Shown piece after piece: positions 1 through 8,760 of a stretch of DNA of 64,000 nucleotides (positions within the stretch are counted from its first letter, which is position 1; each line of letters begins with the position of its first letter). A program made the position numbers and the translations under genes. The notes beneath the pieces were generated by a model. That model was not told the DNA's origin. It did not search any database and saw only the letters and a list, made by a program, of their open reading frames with translations. Source of the stretch: Mogibacterium sp. (GTDB lineage: Bacteria; Bacillota; Clostridia; Peptostreptococcales; Anaerovoracaceae); contig JAFWHB010000032.1 in NCBI GenBank assembly GCA_017512145.1, positions 211,513 through 275,512 on the forward strand. Direction: 5' to 3'.

Positions 1-658
1 ATGTATAATTAAATACTATTCTAAGTCCAGATAAGTATGTGTCTGATTCAATTACTCTGCAAGAATTCGCAATTGAATACACACTATTGTTTAACTTTTC
101 AGTTCTATCATTAATCCAATCCTGTTGAGTAAAGCCATTTATTACAGCTGCATTTATATCATTTGTTGCATCAATCATATAGATTATGTCGTTATTTACA
201 AATACTATCTGACTGTACATTTTATCAGCACTTTCCGGACTTGCCTGCTGAGCCGTGGCAGCTTCTGCAGGGTTATTGGTCATATACTCCTGAATGGTTC
301 TCGGGATATACTTGACTGCCGAGAACTTCCCCTTCTTATTGCCATTGACAGCGCGGACTTTATACCTGTAGGTCTTGTTCTTCTTGAGCTTCTTATGCTG
401 GAAGAAGAGCTTCTTGGTTGTTCCGACTTTCTTGAATTTCTTGCCATTCTCAGAAGCATAGACTTCGTACTTCTTGGCATTAGGAACCTTGTCCCATGTC
501 AGCTGCGACTTTGTCGGCGCATACTTGAAAATAGAAGTGATTTCAACTTTGCCCGGTTTCTTGGCTTTCGCTGCTGCCGCAGCAGGTGTTGTCACCATTG
601 ATGTGAATACCAGGCATAGAGCCAGTATCACTGCCAGTCTTCTCGATCCTTTCTTCAT
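1..658 (-). CDS. Secreted fibronectin type III protein, 3' end outside window
   Basis: Reading the minus strand from an ATG at 658 gives at least 219 codons with no stop before the window edge, so the C-terminus is missing. The start follows a strong ribosome site (AGGGGGATAATT-ATG). Residues 1-29 form a signal peptide (MKKGSRRLAVILAL, ending in an Ala-rich run). Residues about 35-110 are a lysine-rich FN3 domain with the W-x-K-V and Y-x-Y-K-V-R strands typical of these repeats. The remainder, with YSQIVFVNNDIIYMID, resembles a small C-terminal domain seen in clostridial secreted proteins (DUF4854-like, low certainty). It lies 33 nt after the transglutaminase-domain gene and is probably co-transcribed with it. 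Role unknown; probably surface-associated. Confidence 0.75.
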   Translation of the reverse strand, partial: MKKGSRRLAVILALCLVFTSMVTTPAAAAAKAKKPGKVEITSIFKYAPTKSQLTWDKVPNAKKYEVYASENGKKFKKVGTTKKLFFQHKKLKKNKTYRYKVRAVNGNKKGKFSAVKYIPRTIQEYMTNNPAEAATAQQASPESADKMYSQIVFVNNDIIYMIDATNDINAAVINGFTQQDWINDRTEKLNNSVYSIANSCRVIESDTYLSGLRIVFNYT

Positions 659-691
659 AATTATCCCCCTGACACTTTCATTTCAATACCT

Positions 692-2668
692 TTACTTGAT
701 CTTTATCTTCTTGGCTTTGGACCAATTGGATACATGTACGATGCCGCCCTCAACTTTATATGACCTTACACGGACATAATAATACTTCTTGGATTTAAGC
801 TTCTTGATTTTGAGGGAGGTCTTGGTCTTCTTTACAGTCTTGATAGCTGTATCAGCTGAACTGAAGTCGCTGCTAAGGCTGTACTGGATCTGTATCTTGT
901 TGATTATCTTCTGGTTCTTCTTACTGACCTTCTTCCACTTGGCTGTCAGATACTTCTGGCCAGCCTTAGGCTTAGATATCTTCACTGCAGGAAGGTCCAC
1001 AATCGCAGTCTGATCAATGGAAGTATGCTGAGCCAAACCACAGCGCATGCAAGTATATGTAAGTGTTCCGGCAGCGTATTCTGTTGGCTGAGCAGTTACC
1101 GCCGAAGTCCATGAGTGACCGGTTGCAGGAATGTCAACGCTGTGCTCTACATGCCCGAATCCATCATATGTGTAGAAATCTGCTTTGAACGTTTGAATTC
1201 CGTTAGTGGTACATGTTGCCGGGGTTGTGATCTCGCTTACTGCATCGGCGGTTTCGCTGTTGGTCAAAGTGCCATCCATGCTCTTGCAGGTAGCCGTCAC
1301 GGTGCTCATATCTGACGACCAATTGTACTCAATTGTGCTGTCATCCCATATGGTATCAGATACACCATAGTTCACGCCTGACAAAGTCAGCTCCTCACGG
1401 CTATACATATCTGTTGCATCTGCATCGTAGTCATAATGAGCTGAATTGCTGCCGCTGTATCTGAAACTGTAGCCCGTATTCACTGAACCGGAAGTAGCAC
1501 CCTTGAGGAACAGTTTGTCTGGTGCTCCGACCGTGCCGCTGTCGCTGTTAGTGATATCGCAAAGATAATTACGGCCATCATCCATATGAACGATGTTCCA
1601 CATATGTCCGCCGCCTGATCTTGGGAAAGTTACTTCACCTGTTATCCGATGGCACTCTACGAGATCCGACTGGAAATCACTTTTGTCACACAGATACTGG
1701 AAAGCCTTGGAATAACCTTCGCAGACGACTTTGGTCTCCGGCTTATCATCGAAGACATAGATAAGCTGCCAGATGTCACCATATGGATCAGTAGTTGAGG
1801 CACTGTAATCATAATCTGTCAGTGCGCAGATCCTGTCCTTGTAAGCTGTCAGTTTGGCCAGATCGTCAAGATTTGCATACTGCGAAACGATACTTGCTAC
1901 CGTATCTGCACATTCTGATGCACTTGACGTCTTAGCGGTATCAAGTGCGTATGTTCCCCTTGTGCCATCGGCACTGTAGTCTCTGGAAACTATGAATTCG
2001 AATGATACACAAGGTTGTTCACTGAAATAGATTTCTCTGGCGCCTTCTCCGAGAAATGCTGTTGAATTCAGCGGAAATGCCATTCCGATCGTCTTATCAT
2101 ACCAATACAGGTTATATGGCATATCAAGGATAAGTGCATTAAGAATTGCTGCTACATCAATTCCCTGTTCATCGAAAAGCTTGTATTTGGCTTCACCTGT
2201 CATTCGCCTATCGGAGGTATAGAAGCCAGTCAGGCCAAAGTCAGCCGCAACAAGCTTCCACGGATATTTCTCTTTGCCTGTTGCTCTTATATATGAGCCA
2301 AGGTATGTATCCAGAGGAAGACTGAATATAGCCTCTTCCCTGTTGCCCAGTGATGCCTCAGTGATCTCTGCTGCAAGGAAGTCATAGACCATTTTGCTGT
2401 TCTCACTTAAGGTAGACCTTCTATTAGTCTTGCGGGCACGTAGCATTGTCTTGCCGCCAGACGGCTGAGATGCAACCTGCTTGTCAATGAACTGCATCAG
2501 CAGGTCATCATCTGAAGCCTCGAAATCTTCTGCAAGGTAGTCAGCCTGAGGAGTTGCAAGTTCAAGTTCCTCGAGCGAATCCTGAGTTTCATCGGCAAAT
2601 GCCGCTAGCGGCATGACTGCGATTAGCACAGCAGATATTAAGATAGATAGAGCTCTTCTGAATATCAT
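692..2668 (-). CDS. Secreted transglutaminase-like protein with C-terminal FN3 domain
   Basis: A 658-residue exported protein. Residues 1-25 are a signal peptide (LISAVLIAVMPLAAFA). A transglutaminase/protease-like core lies at about 270-385, with a plausible Cys-His-Asp triad: Cys316 in VVCEGYSKAF, His355 in GGHMWNIV and Asp371 in LCDITNSD. Residues about 565-658 are a lysine-rich FN3 domain closely similar to that of the protein at 42577-44514 (both carry VKISKPKA then KWKKVSKK). There is no LPXTG motif or membrane anchor. The start has AAAGGACTTTAA before ATG. Family members act as extracellular cysteine proteases or crosslinking enzymes; the substrate here is unknown. It is the first gene of a two-gene run with the FN3 protein downstream. 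Confidence 0.85.
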   Translation of the reverse strand: MIFRRALSILISAVLIAVMPLAAFADETQDSLEELELATPQADYLAEDFEASDDDLLMQFIDKQVASQPSGGKTMLRARKTNRRSTLSENSKMVYDFLAAEITEASLGNREEAIFSLPLDTYLGSYIRATGKEKYPWKLVAADFGLTGFYTSDRRMTGEAKYKLFDEQGIDVAAILNALILDMPYNLYWYDKTIGMAFPLNSTAFLGEGAREIYFSEQPCVSFEFIVSRDYSADGTRGTYALDTAKTSSASECADTVASIVSQYANLDDLAKLTAYKDRICALTDYDYSASTTDPYGDIWQLIYVFDDKPETKVVCEGYSKAFQYLCDKSDFQSDLVECHRITGEVTFPRSGGGHMWNIVHMDDGRNYLCDITNSDSGTVGAPDKLFLKGATSGSVNTGYSFRYSGSNSAHYDYDADATDMYSREELTLSGVNYGVSDTIWDDSTIEYNWSSDMSTVTATCKSMDGTLTNSETADAVSEITTPATCTTNGIQTFKADFYTYDGFGHVEHSVDIPATGHSWTSAVTAQPTEYAAGTLTYTCMRCGLAQHTSIDQTAIVDLPAVKISKPKAGQKYLTAKWKKVSKKNQKIINKIQIQYSLSSDFSSADTAIKTVKKTKTSLKIKKLKSKKYYYVRVRSYKVEGGIVHVSNWSKAKKIKIK

Positions 2669-2782
2669 TTAAAGTCCTTTCTGTCTTCTGCTAATGCCCC
2701 CGCACTAATACACCGCAGAAGTAATAATAATTCGTTTAATTGTATCAAAAATACCACTCCATATTAAGAGGAAGCGGTATAG

Positions 2783-2816
2783 ATTAATTCTTTTTTCCTT
2801 TATTGTAAGAATTAAT
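2783..2816. repeat. AT-rich inverted repeat, 10-bp arms
   Basis: ATTAATTCTT at 2783-2792 and its exact complement at 2807-2816 are separated by 14 nt. It lies between the end of the femX-like gene and the start of the transglutaminase gene, both minus. It has no GC-rich stem, so it is a poor classical terminator. It could be a weak terminator or an operator for the downstream gene. A second weak hairpin (CAGGGC/GCCCTG, about 2819-2846) lies beside it. Confidence 0.4.
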
Positions 2817-2904
2817 ATCAGGGCCTTGCCGCAAAGCTCAGCCCTGTTCTAATCAAAGCATTTGTATCCAGCATGTACATCATAGCGAATCTCTTTCAGT
2901 CTGA

Positions 2905-4236
2905 TTATTCTGATGCCTGCTGTCTTTTCATGATTCGCTTGTTCTGTATGTTGTGATAAATCGGTATCAGTTTGCTGTATGCGAAGAATACAGGCTTGTT
3001 CAATATGTAGTCAAATTCGCCGATAAATTCTGTCAGCTCTCCGCCCCACTTCTTCTTGAATTCATAGAGTCCGATAGCGCTGCCTGCTGCATCCGGTCTT
3101 CCGACAGTGCCAAAACCATCGAACACCCTGAGTCCCTCAGCATTGGCATCTTCGATCATCTTCTCGTAAACAGCATAGTTCGGGTAATATCTGCTGTAGT
3201 CCATGTCATTAGCGCCATAAAGTGTCCAGATCTTATCAAGATACTTGACTGTCAGATAAGCACATACAATGACCTGTTCCTGCGGGCGTCCCTCAAGCTC
3301 GGCAAGCTTCTTGTGAAGTGCTGCAAGCCTGTTATCAATCTCTTTGACCATGCCTCTGGCCTTCTTGCTCTGACCCTCAGCATACTTAGTTCTCAGAGCC
3401 TCGTTCTCGGCAAGATCAGCCTTTGCCCTCTCTGTCAGAGCCTTGATATCGACCCTGCCAAGATAGATGTCGGCCATCCCGTATTTGTGAAGAATATCAT
3501 AGAACTTTGCATAGAATCCCATATCATGAGAAATGTATCCCTGTCTCGCCTCTGTCATCTTGGTAAGGCGTACGAATTCCGGAATATCGTCAGCAGTTCC
3601 GATATATGCCTCAACGTGGCTCTCGTGACTCTTCCTGATCTCATGCAAAGTGGTCTTGCTGTATCTTGCCTGTATGTCTTCCAGAGTTCCTGTAATGTCA
3701 ATCCGGAATGTAAATCTCGGCTGCTCATTCTCAAAGGCATAATTGAGTGGTTTGCGTTTATATCCCAGTCCTTCGAGGAATCTGACAAGATCCTCGTTGT
3801 TGTTACGCTCAGACAGTGCACCATCTGCAATACCATCTGGTGCATCACCGGTAACATTACCTTCAACATCCACTCTGTGAAGACGGATATCCGGATCGAT
3901 CTTGAAGAACAGTGCCTTATGCTTCTTGCCAAGAGCCTTGATAGCTCCGGTAAAGTATTCAAGCAGCTCCAGGTCTTCCCAGTCCATAGTGAAGCCTCGA
4001 GGGATATAGAAATATGTATATCCGGCTACAAGAGCCTTCTTAAGAACGAGAGCTGTCGCGACCAGTCTTCCATTCTCACGAACACCAACATGGAGTGGCT
4101 GCCAGCTTCTGATCTTCGAAACCTCGCCCCACTCATACGATCCCAGGAAATGCGTCTTGACTTTGCCTGAGTTGTCTCGGGCAAAGCCATCGAATTCCTC
4201 TATATTAATATTCTCAGCGAATTCAAATTGTCTCAT
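2905..4236 (-). CDS. FemA/FemB/FemX-family peptidoglycan bridge aminoacyltransferase
   Basis: A 443-residue cytoplasmic protein of the FemABX family, which adds amino acids from aminoacyl-tRNA to the lipid II stem-peptide lysine to build the interpeptide bridge. Seen here: an N-terminal GNAT-like half, with FLGSYEWGEVSKIRSW near residue 30 and TYFYIPRGFTMDW near 93; a coiled-coil insertion at about 265-315 (many K, E, A); and the second GNAT half with YYPNYAVYEKMIEDA and a terminal GGELTEFIGEFDY. This is the domain order of FemX/FemA. Which residue is added cannot be told from sequence. No convincing Shine-Dalgarno site precedes the ATG; it follows radC by 26 nt and may be translated by coupling or weak initiation. 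Confidence 0.88.
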   Translation of the reverse strand: MRQFEFAENINIEEFDGFARDNSGKVKTHFLGSYEWGEVSKIRSWQPLHVGVRENGRLVATALVLKKALVAGYTYFYIPRGFTMDWEDLELLEYFTGAIKALGKKHKALFFKIDPDIRLHRVDVEGNVTGDAPDGIADGALSERNNNEDLVRFLEGLGYKRKPLNYAFENEQPRFTFRIDITGTLEDIQARYSKTTLHEIRKSHESHVEAYIGTADDIPEFVRLTKMTEARQGYISHDMGFYAKFYDILHKYGMADIYLGRVDIKALTERAKADLAENEALRTKYAEGQSKKARGMVKEIDNRLAALHKKLAELEGRPQEQVIVCAYLTVKYLDKIWTLYGANDMDYSRYYPNYAVYEKMIEDANAEGLRVFDGFGTVGRPDAAGSAIGLYEFKKKWGGELTEFIGEFDYILNKPVFFAYSKLIPIYHNIQNKRIMKRQQASE

Positions 4237-4262
4237 AGTATTACGTTATAAAATGATTGATT

Positions 4263-4949
4263 CTAATCCGGTATATATCCCTGATCTCTCAGGCTGACAT
4301 AATTGTCCTTACCGACTATCACATGATCGACAAGTCTTACACCAATGATCCGTGAGGATTCTATCAGACGGTTGGTCACGGCGATATCTTCCGGACTTGG
4401 AGTCGGATCACCGCTCGGATGGTTATGAGCAACAACTACTGCAGCTGCTCCCCGCCTAACTGCGGGTCCGAATACCTCTCTCGGATGGACCGGAGTCATT
4501 TCGAGATTGCCTATCGAGATGACCTTCTTGGATTCTACCATCAGCTTGGTATTAAGAAAGATCGCTATAAAGAGTTCTCTGCGCTCGTACATCATATCCT
4601 GCATGACGAGCTTTACAACATCATCACCGCTGGACAATCTGCCAAGATTCTCTTTAACGCCTTCCGTCATCAGTCTCTTGCTAAGTTCAAGTGCTGCGAC
4701 TATCGAGCAAGCTTTGGCAGCACCAATGCCGTCTATCTTCATGAGCTCTCTGACATCAGCCTTGCCAAGTTCGCCAACATCAGACGCCGCAAAAGCAAGG
4801 ACATCCTCAGCTAATCCGATAGCAGACTTCTCCCTCGTTCCATTCCGGATAATAAGCGCCAGAAGCTCTGAGTTACTAAGACCAGACGGCCCTGCGAATA
4901 GGAGTTTTTCCTGAGGGCGTTCACTCTCAGGCATAAGTTTGATCTGCAT
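4263..4949 (-). CDS. radC: RadC-family JAB/MPN+ domain protein
   Basis: A 228-residue protein with an N-terminal helix-hairpin-helix-like region (SNSELLALIIRNGT, then KIDGIGAAKACSI) and a C-terminal JAMM metalloprotease-fold domain. The metal motif H-x-H-P-S-G-D-P followed by PSPED is intact. The ATG at 4949 is preferred over one 24 nt upstream because AGAGGAGA sits just before it. Despite its name, the family has no proven repair role in most bacteria. Gene order here is cmk, terminator, radC, femX. Confidence 0.93.
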   Translation of the reverse strand: MQIKLMPESERPQEKLLFAGPSGLSNSELLALIIRNGTREKSAIGLAEDVLAFAASDVGELGKADVRELMKIDGIGAAKACSIVAALELSKRLMTEGVKENLGRLSSGDDVVKLVMQDMMYERRELFIAIFLNTKLMVESKKVISIGNLEMTPVHPREVFGPAVRRGAAAVVVAHNHPSGDPTPSPEDIAVTNRLIESSRIIGVRLVDHVIVGKDNYVSLRDQGYIPD

Positions 4950-4993
4950 ATATTCTCCTCTCCGGGAGCACACATACAGATATTAACACCAAT

Positions 4994-5020
4994 AGGCCCC
5001 GCCGTGAATAAGCGGGGCCT
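4994..5020 (-). terminator. Rho-independent terminator after cmk
   Basis: Perfect 9-bp GC-rich stem (AGGCCCCGC/GCGGGGCCT) with a 9-nt loop, 16 nt after the cmk stop codon on the minus strand, followed by a moderately T-rich stretch. Confidence 0.8.
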
Positions 5021-5036
5021 GAAAGTTATGTGTTGT

Positions 5037-5717
5037 TTAATTGTCGGTATTCTGAATCTCCACGTTATCCTGCGATTCTTTCACGATTCGCTCGATCGCT
5101 TCGATATTCTCCTCTATCGTCATGTGCGAAGTATCAAGGAATACAGCATCTTCAGCCTGTCTCAGAGGATGATAATCTCTGTGAGAATCCTGATAGTCTC
5201 TCTGCTGAATATCAGCATAGATCTCGTCAAAGTCCGCTGGCTTGCCTGCCTCTACAAGCTGGTCATATCTGCGCTGTGCCCTGATCTTAGGATCTGCTGT
5301 CATGAAGATCTTGACCTCAGCATCCGGAAGTACCTCTGTGCAGATGTCACGGCCTTCCATCACTACGCTCTTGATCGAAGCGATGTGCTTGCTGACTGCA
5401 TCGACTTTGGCTCTGACGACCGGCAGCTTGGAAATATTCGAAGCGGCCATCGAGATCTCGTTAGTCCTGATCAGGCCACCGACATCCTCACCATCGAGAT
5501 ATACATGATTGTCGGCAAAGTCGATTGTCGTCCTTGAGAGCATCTCCTCTACTGCATCAACATCATCAGGATTGACGCCTTCTCTGACAGACTTAAGTGC
5601 GATGGAGCGGTACATAGCTCCTGTGTCGATATACTCTATACCAAACCTGGAAGCGATAGCTTTGGCGATAGTGCTCTTGCCTGTTCCTCCAGGTCCGTCA
5701 ATTGCGATTCTAAGCAT
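5037..5717 (-). CDS. cmk: (d)CMP kinase
   Basis: A 226-residue nucleoside monophosphate kinase that phosphorylates CMP and dCMP with ATP. The P-loop GPGGTGKSTIAKAIA begins at residue 8. It is followed by the family motif YIDTGAMYRSIAL, then VVMEGRDICTEVLPDAEVKIF, and a lid region RAQRRYDQL. Length fits the bacterial family. ATG is preceded by AAGGAGTAATTATTA. It lies 23 nt downstream of nrdR and ends at a strong terminator, so it is probably the last gene of an nrdR-cmk transcript. Confidence 0.96.
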   Translation of the reverse strand: MLRIAIDGPGGTGKSTIAKAIASRFGIEYIDTGAMYRSIALKSVREGVNPDDVDAVEEMLSRTTIDFADNHVYLDGEDVGGLIRTNEISMAASNISKLPVVRAKVDAVSKHIASIKSVVMEGRDICTEVLPDAEVKIFMTADPKIRAQRRYDQLVEAGKPADFDEIYADIQQRDYQDSHRDYHPLRQAEDAVFLDTSHMTIEENIEAIERIVKESQDNVEIQNTDN

Positions 5718-5740
5718 TAATAATTACTCCTTGAAATGAT

Positions 5741-6187
5741 TTATTTAAGTTTGTTGATCTCGTCTATGAAGGTATCGACGCTCTTGAATTCCTGATAAAC
5801 CGAGGCAAATCTTACATATGCTACCTGATCGATCTTCTTGAGCTCGTCCATGATGAGTCTTCCGATGATGGTGGATTTGATCTCCTTCTCCATTGTATTG
5901 GAGAGGCCTCTCTCGATGTTATCGGCTATTCTCTGAACATCATCGTAAGTGACTGAAGTCTTCTGGCAGGCCTTCATGATGCCGTTTATGATCTTGTTCT
6001 TGTCAAAGCTCTCACGGGTACCGTCTTTCTTGACTACTACAAGCAGCGAATTCTCGATCTTCTCGAAGGTCGTGAATCTCTTGTGGCATTTGCCACACTC
6101 TCTTCTCCTCCTTGTTGCCAGACCATCTTCAACAGGTCTGGAATCTACGACTTTGGTATCCTCATAATTGCAATACGGGCACTTCAT
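5741..6187 (-). CDS. nrdR: Transcriptional repressor NrdR
   Basis: A 148-residue protein matching NrdR in length and design. An N-terminal zinc ribbon (CPYCNYEDTKVVDSR, then ECGKCHKRFTTFE) is followed by an ATP-cone domain (VVVKKDGTRESFDKNKI, then YVRFASVYQEF). NrdR senses (d)ATP and represses ribonucleotide reductase genes; none of those is in this window. ATG follows GCGGAGGTTAAGAGAC. It lies 15 nt after the trigger-factor-like gene. Confidence 0.97.
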   Translation of the reverse strand: MKCPYCNYEDTKVVDSRPVEDGLATRRRRECGKCHKRFTTFEKIENSLLVVVKKDGTRESFDKNKIINGIMKACQKTSVTYDDVQRIADNIERGLSNTMEKEIKSTIIGRLIMDELKKIDQVAYVRFASVYQEFKSVDTFIDEINKLK

Positions 6188-6202
6188 GTCTCTTAACCTC
6201 CG

Positions 6203-7306
6203 CTATTTACCGACGCTGTACTCCATTACTTTGTCCATTACCTTCTTGTACAGGTATGTAGTGTACAAGTCATTCTCTTCGGCATACTCCTGAATAGTGA
6301 CGCCTTTCTCTTCTTCATAGGAATCCTCTGTATAACCTGCATCCTCCAGAAGTCCGAGAAGATAACCGTTATAATCATCAGGTGAAACCTCTATCTCTTC
6401 AAGTCTGACAATCTCGTTGAGGATCAGCTCTCTCTTGACGGCTGTCTCAGCTGCATCCTGAGCCAGATTATTGAATTCCTCCTCTGAGACCCCCATCTGC
6501 TGCTGCAGAAAATCGGCAAATTCCATGCCGCTTGCCTCAGCATAATCCATATAAGAAGATACAAGCTTGGTCTTCCTGTCCTTAAGTTCCTTGTCTGGAT
6601 ACTTAATGACCTCAGTTCCATCGAAGATCTGATTGAAAACACTGACTCTTGCATCGCCTTCTGCGCTGCTCTCCTTGCTGGCAAGAAGATCTGCTCTGAT
6701 TGAATCCTCGTACTCCTTAACTGTGGAATAATCAGTGTTATTCTTCACCCAGTCCTCGTTGTATTCAGGAACGTTCTCAACGAGAATGTAATTGATCGTG
6801 ATCTTGAAGACGGCTTCCTTACCGGCCAGATCTGCGTTACCGTAATTCTCAGGGAATGTCACCGGAAGATCAAAGCTCTCTCCTGCCTTGTGTCCGATGA
6901 TGCCCTCGGCAAATCCGTCAATGTAGTTGTTATCGGCAATGTTCAGCTCCACATCCTCAGCAGAGCCGCCGTCAAACTCGACGCCATCAAGACTTCCGGA
7001 ATAATCGATATTGATTATGCTGGTTGGTTCTACAGTTCCCTCGGTATTCTGAGTGGTTGTTCCTGTCTCAACCAAAGCCTGATCGATGTAGTCCCTGACC
7101 TCAGCGTCAGTTACTGTGCTGTCCGGAGTCTCATACTCGAGTCCCTTGTATTCGGCGAGTTTGATGTATTCGGTGTAATCCTCGTAATCGTAATCACCCG
7201 GTACCTGTGCCTTAGAACCACATGATGTAGTAAGAACCAGCATCATCAGCATTAAGACTGCAAGTGCCGGGATTCTAAAGCCGAGTTTGGAATTGTACGC
7301 TTTCAT
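6203..7306 (-). CDS. Trigger-factor-like lipoprotein, FKBP-type peptidyl-prolyl isomerase
   Basis: A 367-residue lipoprotein. Residues 1-29 are a signal peptide with lipobox LTTSC and lipidation Cys29. Residues about 60-180 are an FKBP-like domain (IINIDYSGSLDGVEFDGG, then FAEGIIGHKAGESFDLPVTFPENYG). Residues about 180-365 are a helical trigger-factor C-terminal domain. It lacks the ribosome-binding N-domain of cytosolic trigger factor, so it is an extracytoplasmic foldase of the kind that helps secreted proteins fold outside the membrane. ATG follows GCGAGGTAACAAAC. It starts the nrdR-cmk run and has its own promoter at 7344-7372. In an organism exporting many pilins and FN3 proteins, a post-translocation foldase makes sense (inference). 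Confidence 0.9.
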   Translation of the reverse strand: MKAYNSKLGFRIPALAVLMLMMLVLTTSCGSKAQVPGDYDYEDYTEYIKLAEYKGLEYETPDSTVTDAEVRDYIDQALVETGTTTQNTEGTVEPTSIINIDYSGSLDGVEFDGGSAEDVELNIADNNYIDGFAEGIIGHKAGESFDLPVTFPENYGNADLAGKEAVFKITINYILVENVPEYNEDWVKNNTDYSTVKEYEDSIRADLLASKESSAEGDARVSVFNQIFDGTEVIKYPDKELKDRKTKLVSSYMDYAEASGMEFADFLQQQMGVSEEEFNNLAQDAAETAVKRELILNEIVRLEEIEVSPDDYNGYLLGLLEDAGYTEDSYEEEKGVTIQEYAEENDLYTTYLYKKVMDKVMEYSVGK

Positions 7307-7343
7307 GTTTGTTACCTCGCATAATAAGCCACATTACTATTCG

Positions 7344-7372
7344 ATGTTAACACAAGATGTTGTGTTTTTCAA
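7344..7372 (-). promoter_or_regulatory. Promoter with palindromic operator-like spacer, upstream of PPIase lipoprotein
   Basis: On the minus strand TTGAAA (7372-7367) and TAACAT (7349-7344) are separated by 17 nt. The spacer is filled by a palindrome, AACACAA-GATG-TTGTGTT (7349-7366), with perfect 7-bp arms. It sits between the terminator at 7384-7403 and the lipoprotein start at 7306. An operator inside a promoter suggests repression by a dimeric regulator; the regulator is not identified. Confidence 0.5.
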
Positions 7373-7383
7373 GGCAACACAAA

Positions 7384-7403
7384 ACTCCGGCCTTGGCCGG
7401 AGT
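7384..7403 (-). terminator. Rho-independent terminator of infC-rpmI-rplT operon
   Basis: Perfect stem ACTCCGGCC/GGCCGGAGT with a two-base centre, followed on the minus strand by TTTTGTG. It ends the translation-factor/ribosomal-protein transcript after the small membrane protein gene. Confidence 0.88.
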
Positions 7404-7437
7404 CATTGTATTTGCTATGAATTATCTGATATATCGA

Positions 7438-7620
7438 TCAATTGTCTTCAGGACTTTCAGTCTCTCTCTTCTTTGCCTCTGCTGCCTGTCTTCTTGCCTC
7501 AGCGCGCTGCCTCTTAAGGCGAGCATTCTTATCTGTAAGATACCACCAGGCAACTGCACAGACTGCGACAAAACAAGCTGCAATGAAGATTACTCCAATG
7601 TGACTAACGAAATAATCCAT
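7438..7620 (-). CDS. Small single-pass membrane protein
   Basis: A 60-residue protein with one hydrophobic segment (GVIFIAACFVAVCAVAWWYL, about residues 8-28) and a charged tail rich in K, R and E (about 30-60). It starts 12 nt after the rplT stop and ends before the operon terminator, so it belongs to the infC transcript by position. No clear ribosome site is visible, so initiation may depend on coupling to rplT. No family recognised. The overall shape, one helix and a basic cytoplasmic tail, is all that can be said. Confidence 0.6.
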   Translation of the reverse strand: MDYFVSHIGVIFIAACFVAVCAVAWWYLTDKNARLKRQRAEARRQAAEAKKRETESPEDN

Positions 7621-7632
7621 GACTATATAGTA

Positions 7633-7986
7633 TTAGCAATACTTCTTTGCAGTCTCACAGAGCTGAGCGAAACCAGCTGCATCATAGATAGCCATCTCGG
7701 AGAGCATCTTGCGGTTGATTTCGATTCCGGACTTCTTGAGACCGTTCATGAGTTTGCTGTAGGACAGACCATTAGCTCTTGCAGCTGCATTGATTCTTGC
7801 GATCCAGAGTCTTCTGTATTCTCTCTTCTTATTCTTACGACCTACGTATGCAGATCTCAGGCTTCTCATTACTGCAGGGTTAGCAGCTGTGAAAGTGTTC
7901 TTTCTTCTGCCATAGAATCCCTTAGCCTGCTTCAGTACTTTCTTATGTCTCTTATGAGCATTAACGCCCTTCTTAACTCTTGCCAT
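7633..7986 (-). CDS. rplT: 50S ribosomal protein L20
   Basis: A 117-residue protein with the full L20 pattern: [19 protein letters not shown] at the N-terminus, [15 protein letters not shown], then [11 protein letters not shown] and a terminal AFAQL-like helix ([13 protein letters not shown]). L20 binds 23S rRNA early in assembly. In Firmicutes L20 also represses its own operon by binding the leader, which agrees with the structured leader and attenuator found upstream of infC here. Ribosome site AGGAGGTGTAACGAT. Confidence 0.98.
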   Translation of the reverse strand: MARVKKGVNAHKRHKKVLKQAKGFYGRRKNTFTAANPAVMRSLRSAYVGRKNKKREYRRLWIARINAAARANGLSYSKLMNGLKKSGIEINRKMLSEMAIYDAAGFAQLCETAKKYC

Positions 7987-8003
7987 ATCGTTACACCTCC
8001 TGA

Positions 8004-8204
8004 TTATTTAGCCATTGATCTCAGCATACGCTTCAGATCTGCACTCTTGAGAGTAGTCGCCTTACGGAGACCTCTTTTTCTCTTAGCTGTCTTCTTGGTG
8101 AGAATATGGCTCTTATATGCCTTGTTTCTCTTGACTTTGCCGGAGCCTGTAACGTGCAGACGCTTCATCGCGCCTCTGTGTGACTTCATTTTGTTCTTAG
8201 CCAT
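8004..8204 (-). CDS. rpmI: 50S ribosomal protein L35
   Basis: A 66-residue highly basic protein with the L35 signature ([20 protein letters not shown] near the start, [17 protein letters not shown] in the middle). It sits between infC and rplT in the standard bacterial order. Ribosome site TAGGAGGACAACCCAA before ATG. Confidence 0.97.
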   Translation of the reverse strand: MAKNKMKSHRGAMKRLHVTGSGKVKRNKAYKSHILTKKTAKRKRGLRKATTLKSADLKRMLRSMAK

Positions 8205-8229
8205 TTGGGTTGTCCTCCTATGTTAACTC

Positions 8230-8760
8230 TTATTTCTTGTCTTTCTTAGGGGCAAGGAACATGTTCATTCTCCTGCCTTCCATCTTAGCGGCCTTCTCAA
8301 CTACACCGTAGTCAGAAACCATCTCAGCGAATTTGTCCATTGCGTCGAATCCGAGCTGTGTATAATCACGCTCTCTGCCGCGGAATCTCAGTGAAACCTT
8401 GACCTTGTCTCCGTCCTGAAGGAACTTGATCGCATTCTTGGCCTTGACCTCAACGTCGTGGTCCTCGATGGAAGCGCTCAGTCTGATCTCCTTGATCTCT
8501 GTGACATGTTGATTCTTCTTAGCGGTCTTCTCTTTCTTCTGCTGCTCGTAACGGTACTTTCCGTAATCGAGAATCTTGCAAACCGGTGGAACAGCATTAG
8601 GTGAAATGTTGACCAGGTCGAGATCAGCCTGCTCTGCAAGGCTCAGTGCTTCGTCAATACTTACGATGCCTCTCATCTCGCCATTCTCATCAATGAGACG
8701 AACCTCACTGGCTCTGATCTCCTCATTGATCTGTGTCTGTTTGTTATCCTTAGTGCTAAT
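8230..8760 (-). CDS. infC: Translation initiation factor IF-3 with ATT start codon
   Basis: A 176-residue IF-3. The N-domain begins INEEIRASEVRLIDENGEMRG, the linker is lysine-rich, and the C-domain has KEIRLSASIEDHDVEVKAKNA and KVSLRFRGRE. IF-3 keeps 30S subunits free and checks start codons. The start is chosen as ATT at 8760-8758: a perfect GGAGGT lies 7 nt upstream. An in-frame TTG 15 nt further upstream has its own codons overlapping that GGAGGT and no ribosome site of its own. Rare ATT/ATA/AUC starts on infC are a known device by which IF-3 represses its own translation. Preceded by a leader with an attenuator. Confidence 0.93.
   Translation of the reverse strand: MSTKDNKQTQINEEIRASEVRLIDENGEMRGIVSIDEALSLAEQADLDLVNISPNAVPPVCKILDYGKYRYEQQKKEKTAKKNQHVTEIKEIRLSASIEDHDVEVKAKNAIKFLQDGDKVKVSLRFRGRERDYTQLGFDAMDKFAEMVSDYGVVEKAAKMEGRRMNMFLAPKKDKK

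Noticed and set aside
2953..4170. A 405-codon open frame on the plus strand
   Set aside because: It is antisense to the femX-like gene, has no ribosome site, and its translation shows no domain; the minus-strand reading is clearly a FemABX protein.
7357..8226. 289-codon plus-strand open frame
   Set aside because: Antisense to rplT, rpmI and the small membrane gene, whose ribosomal-protein identity is certain.
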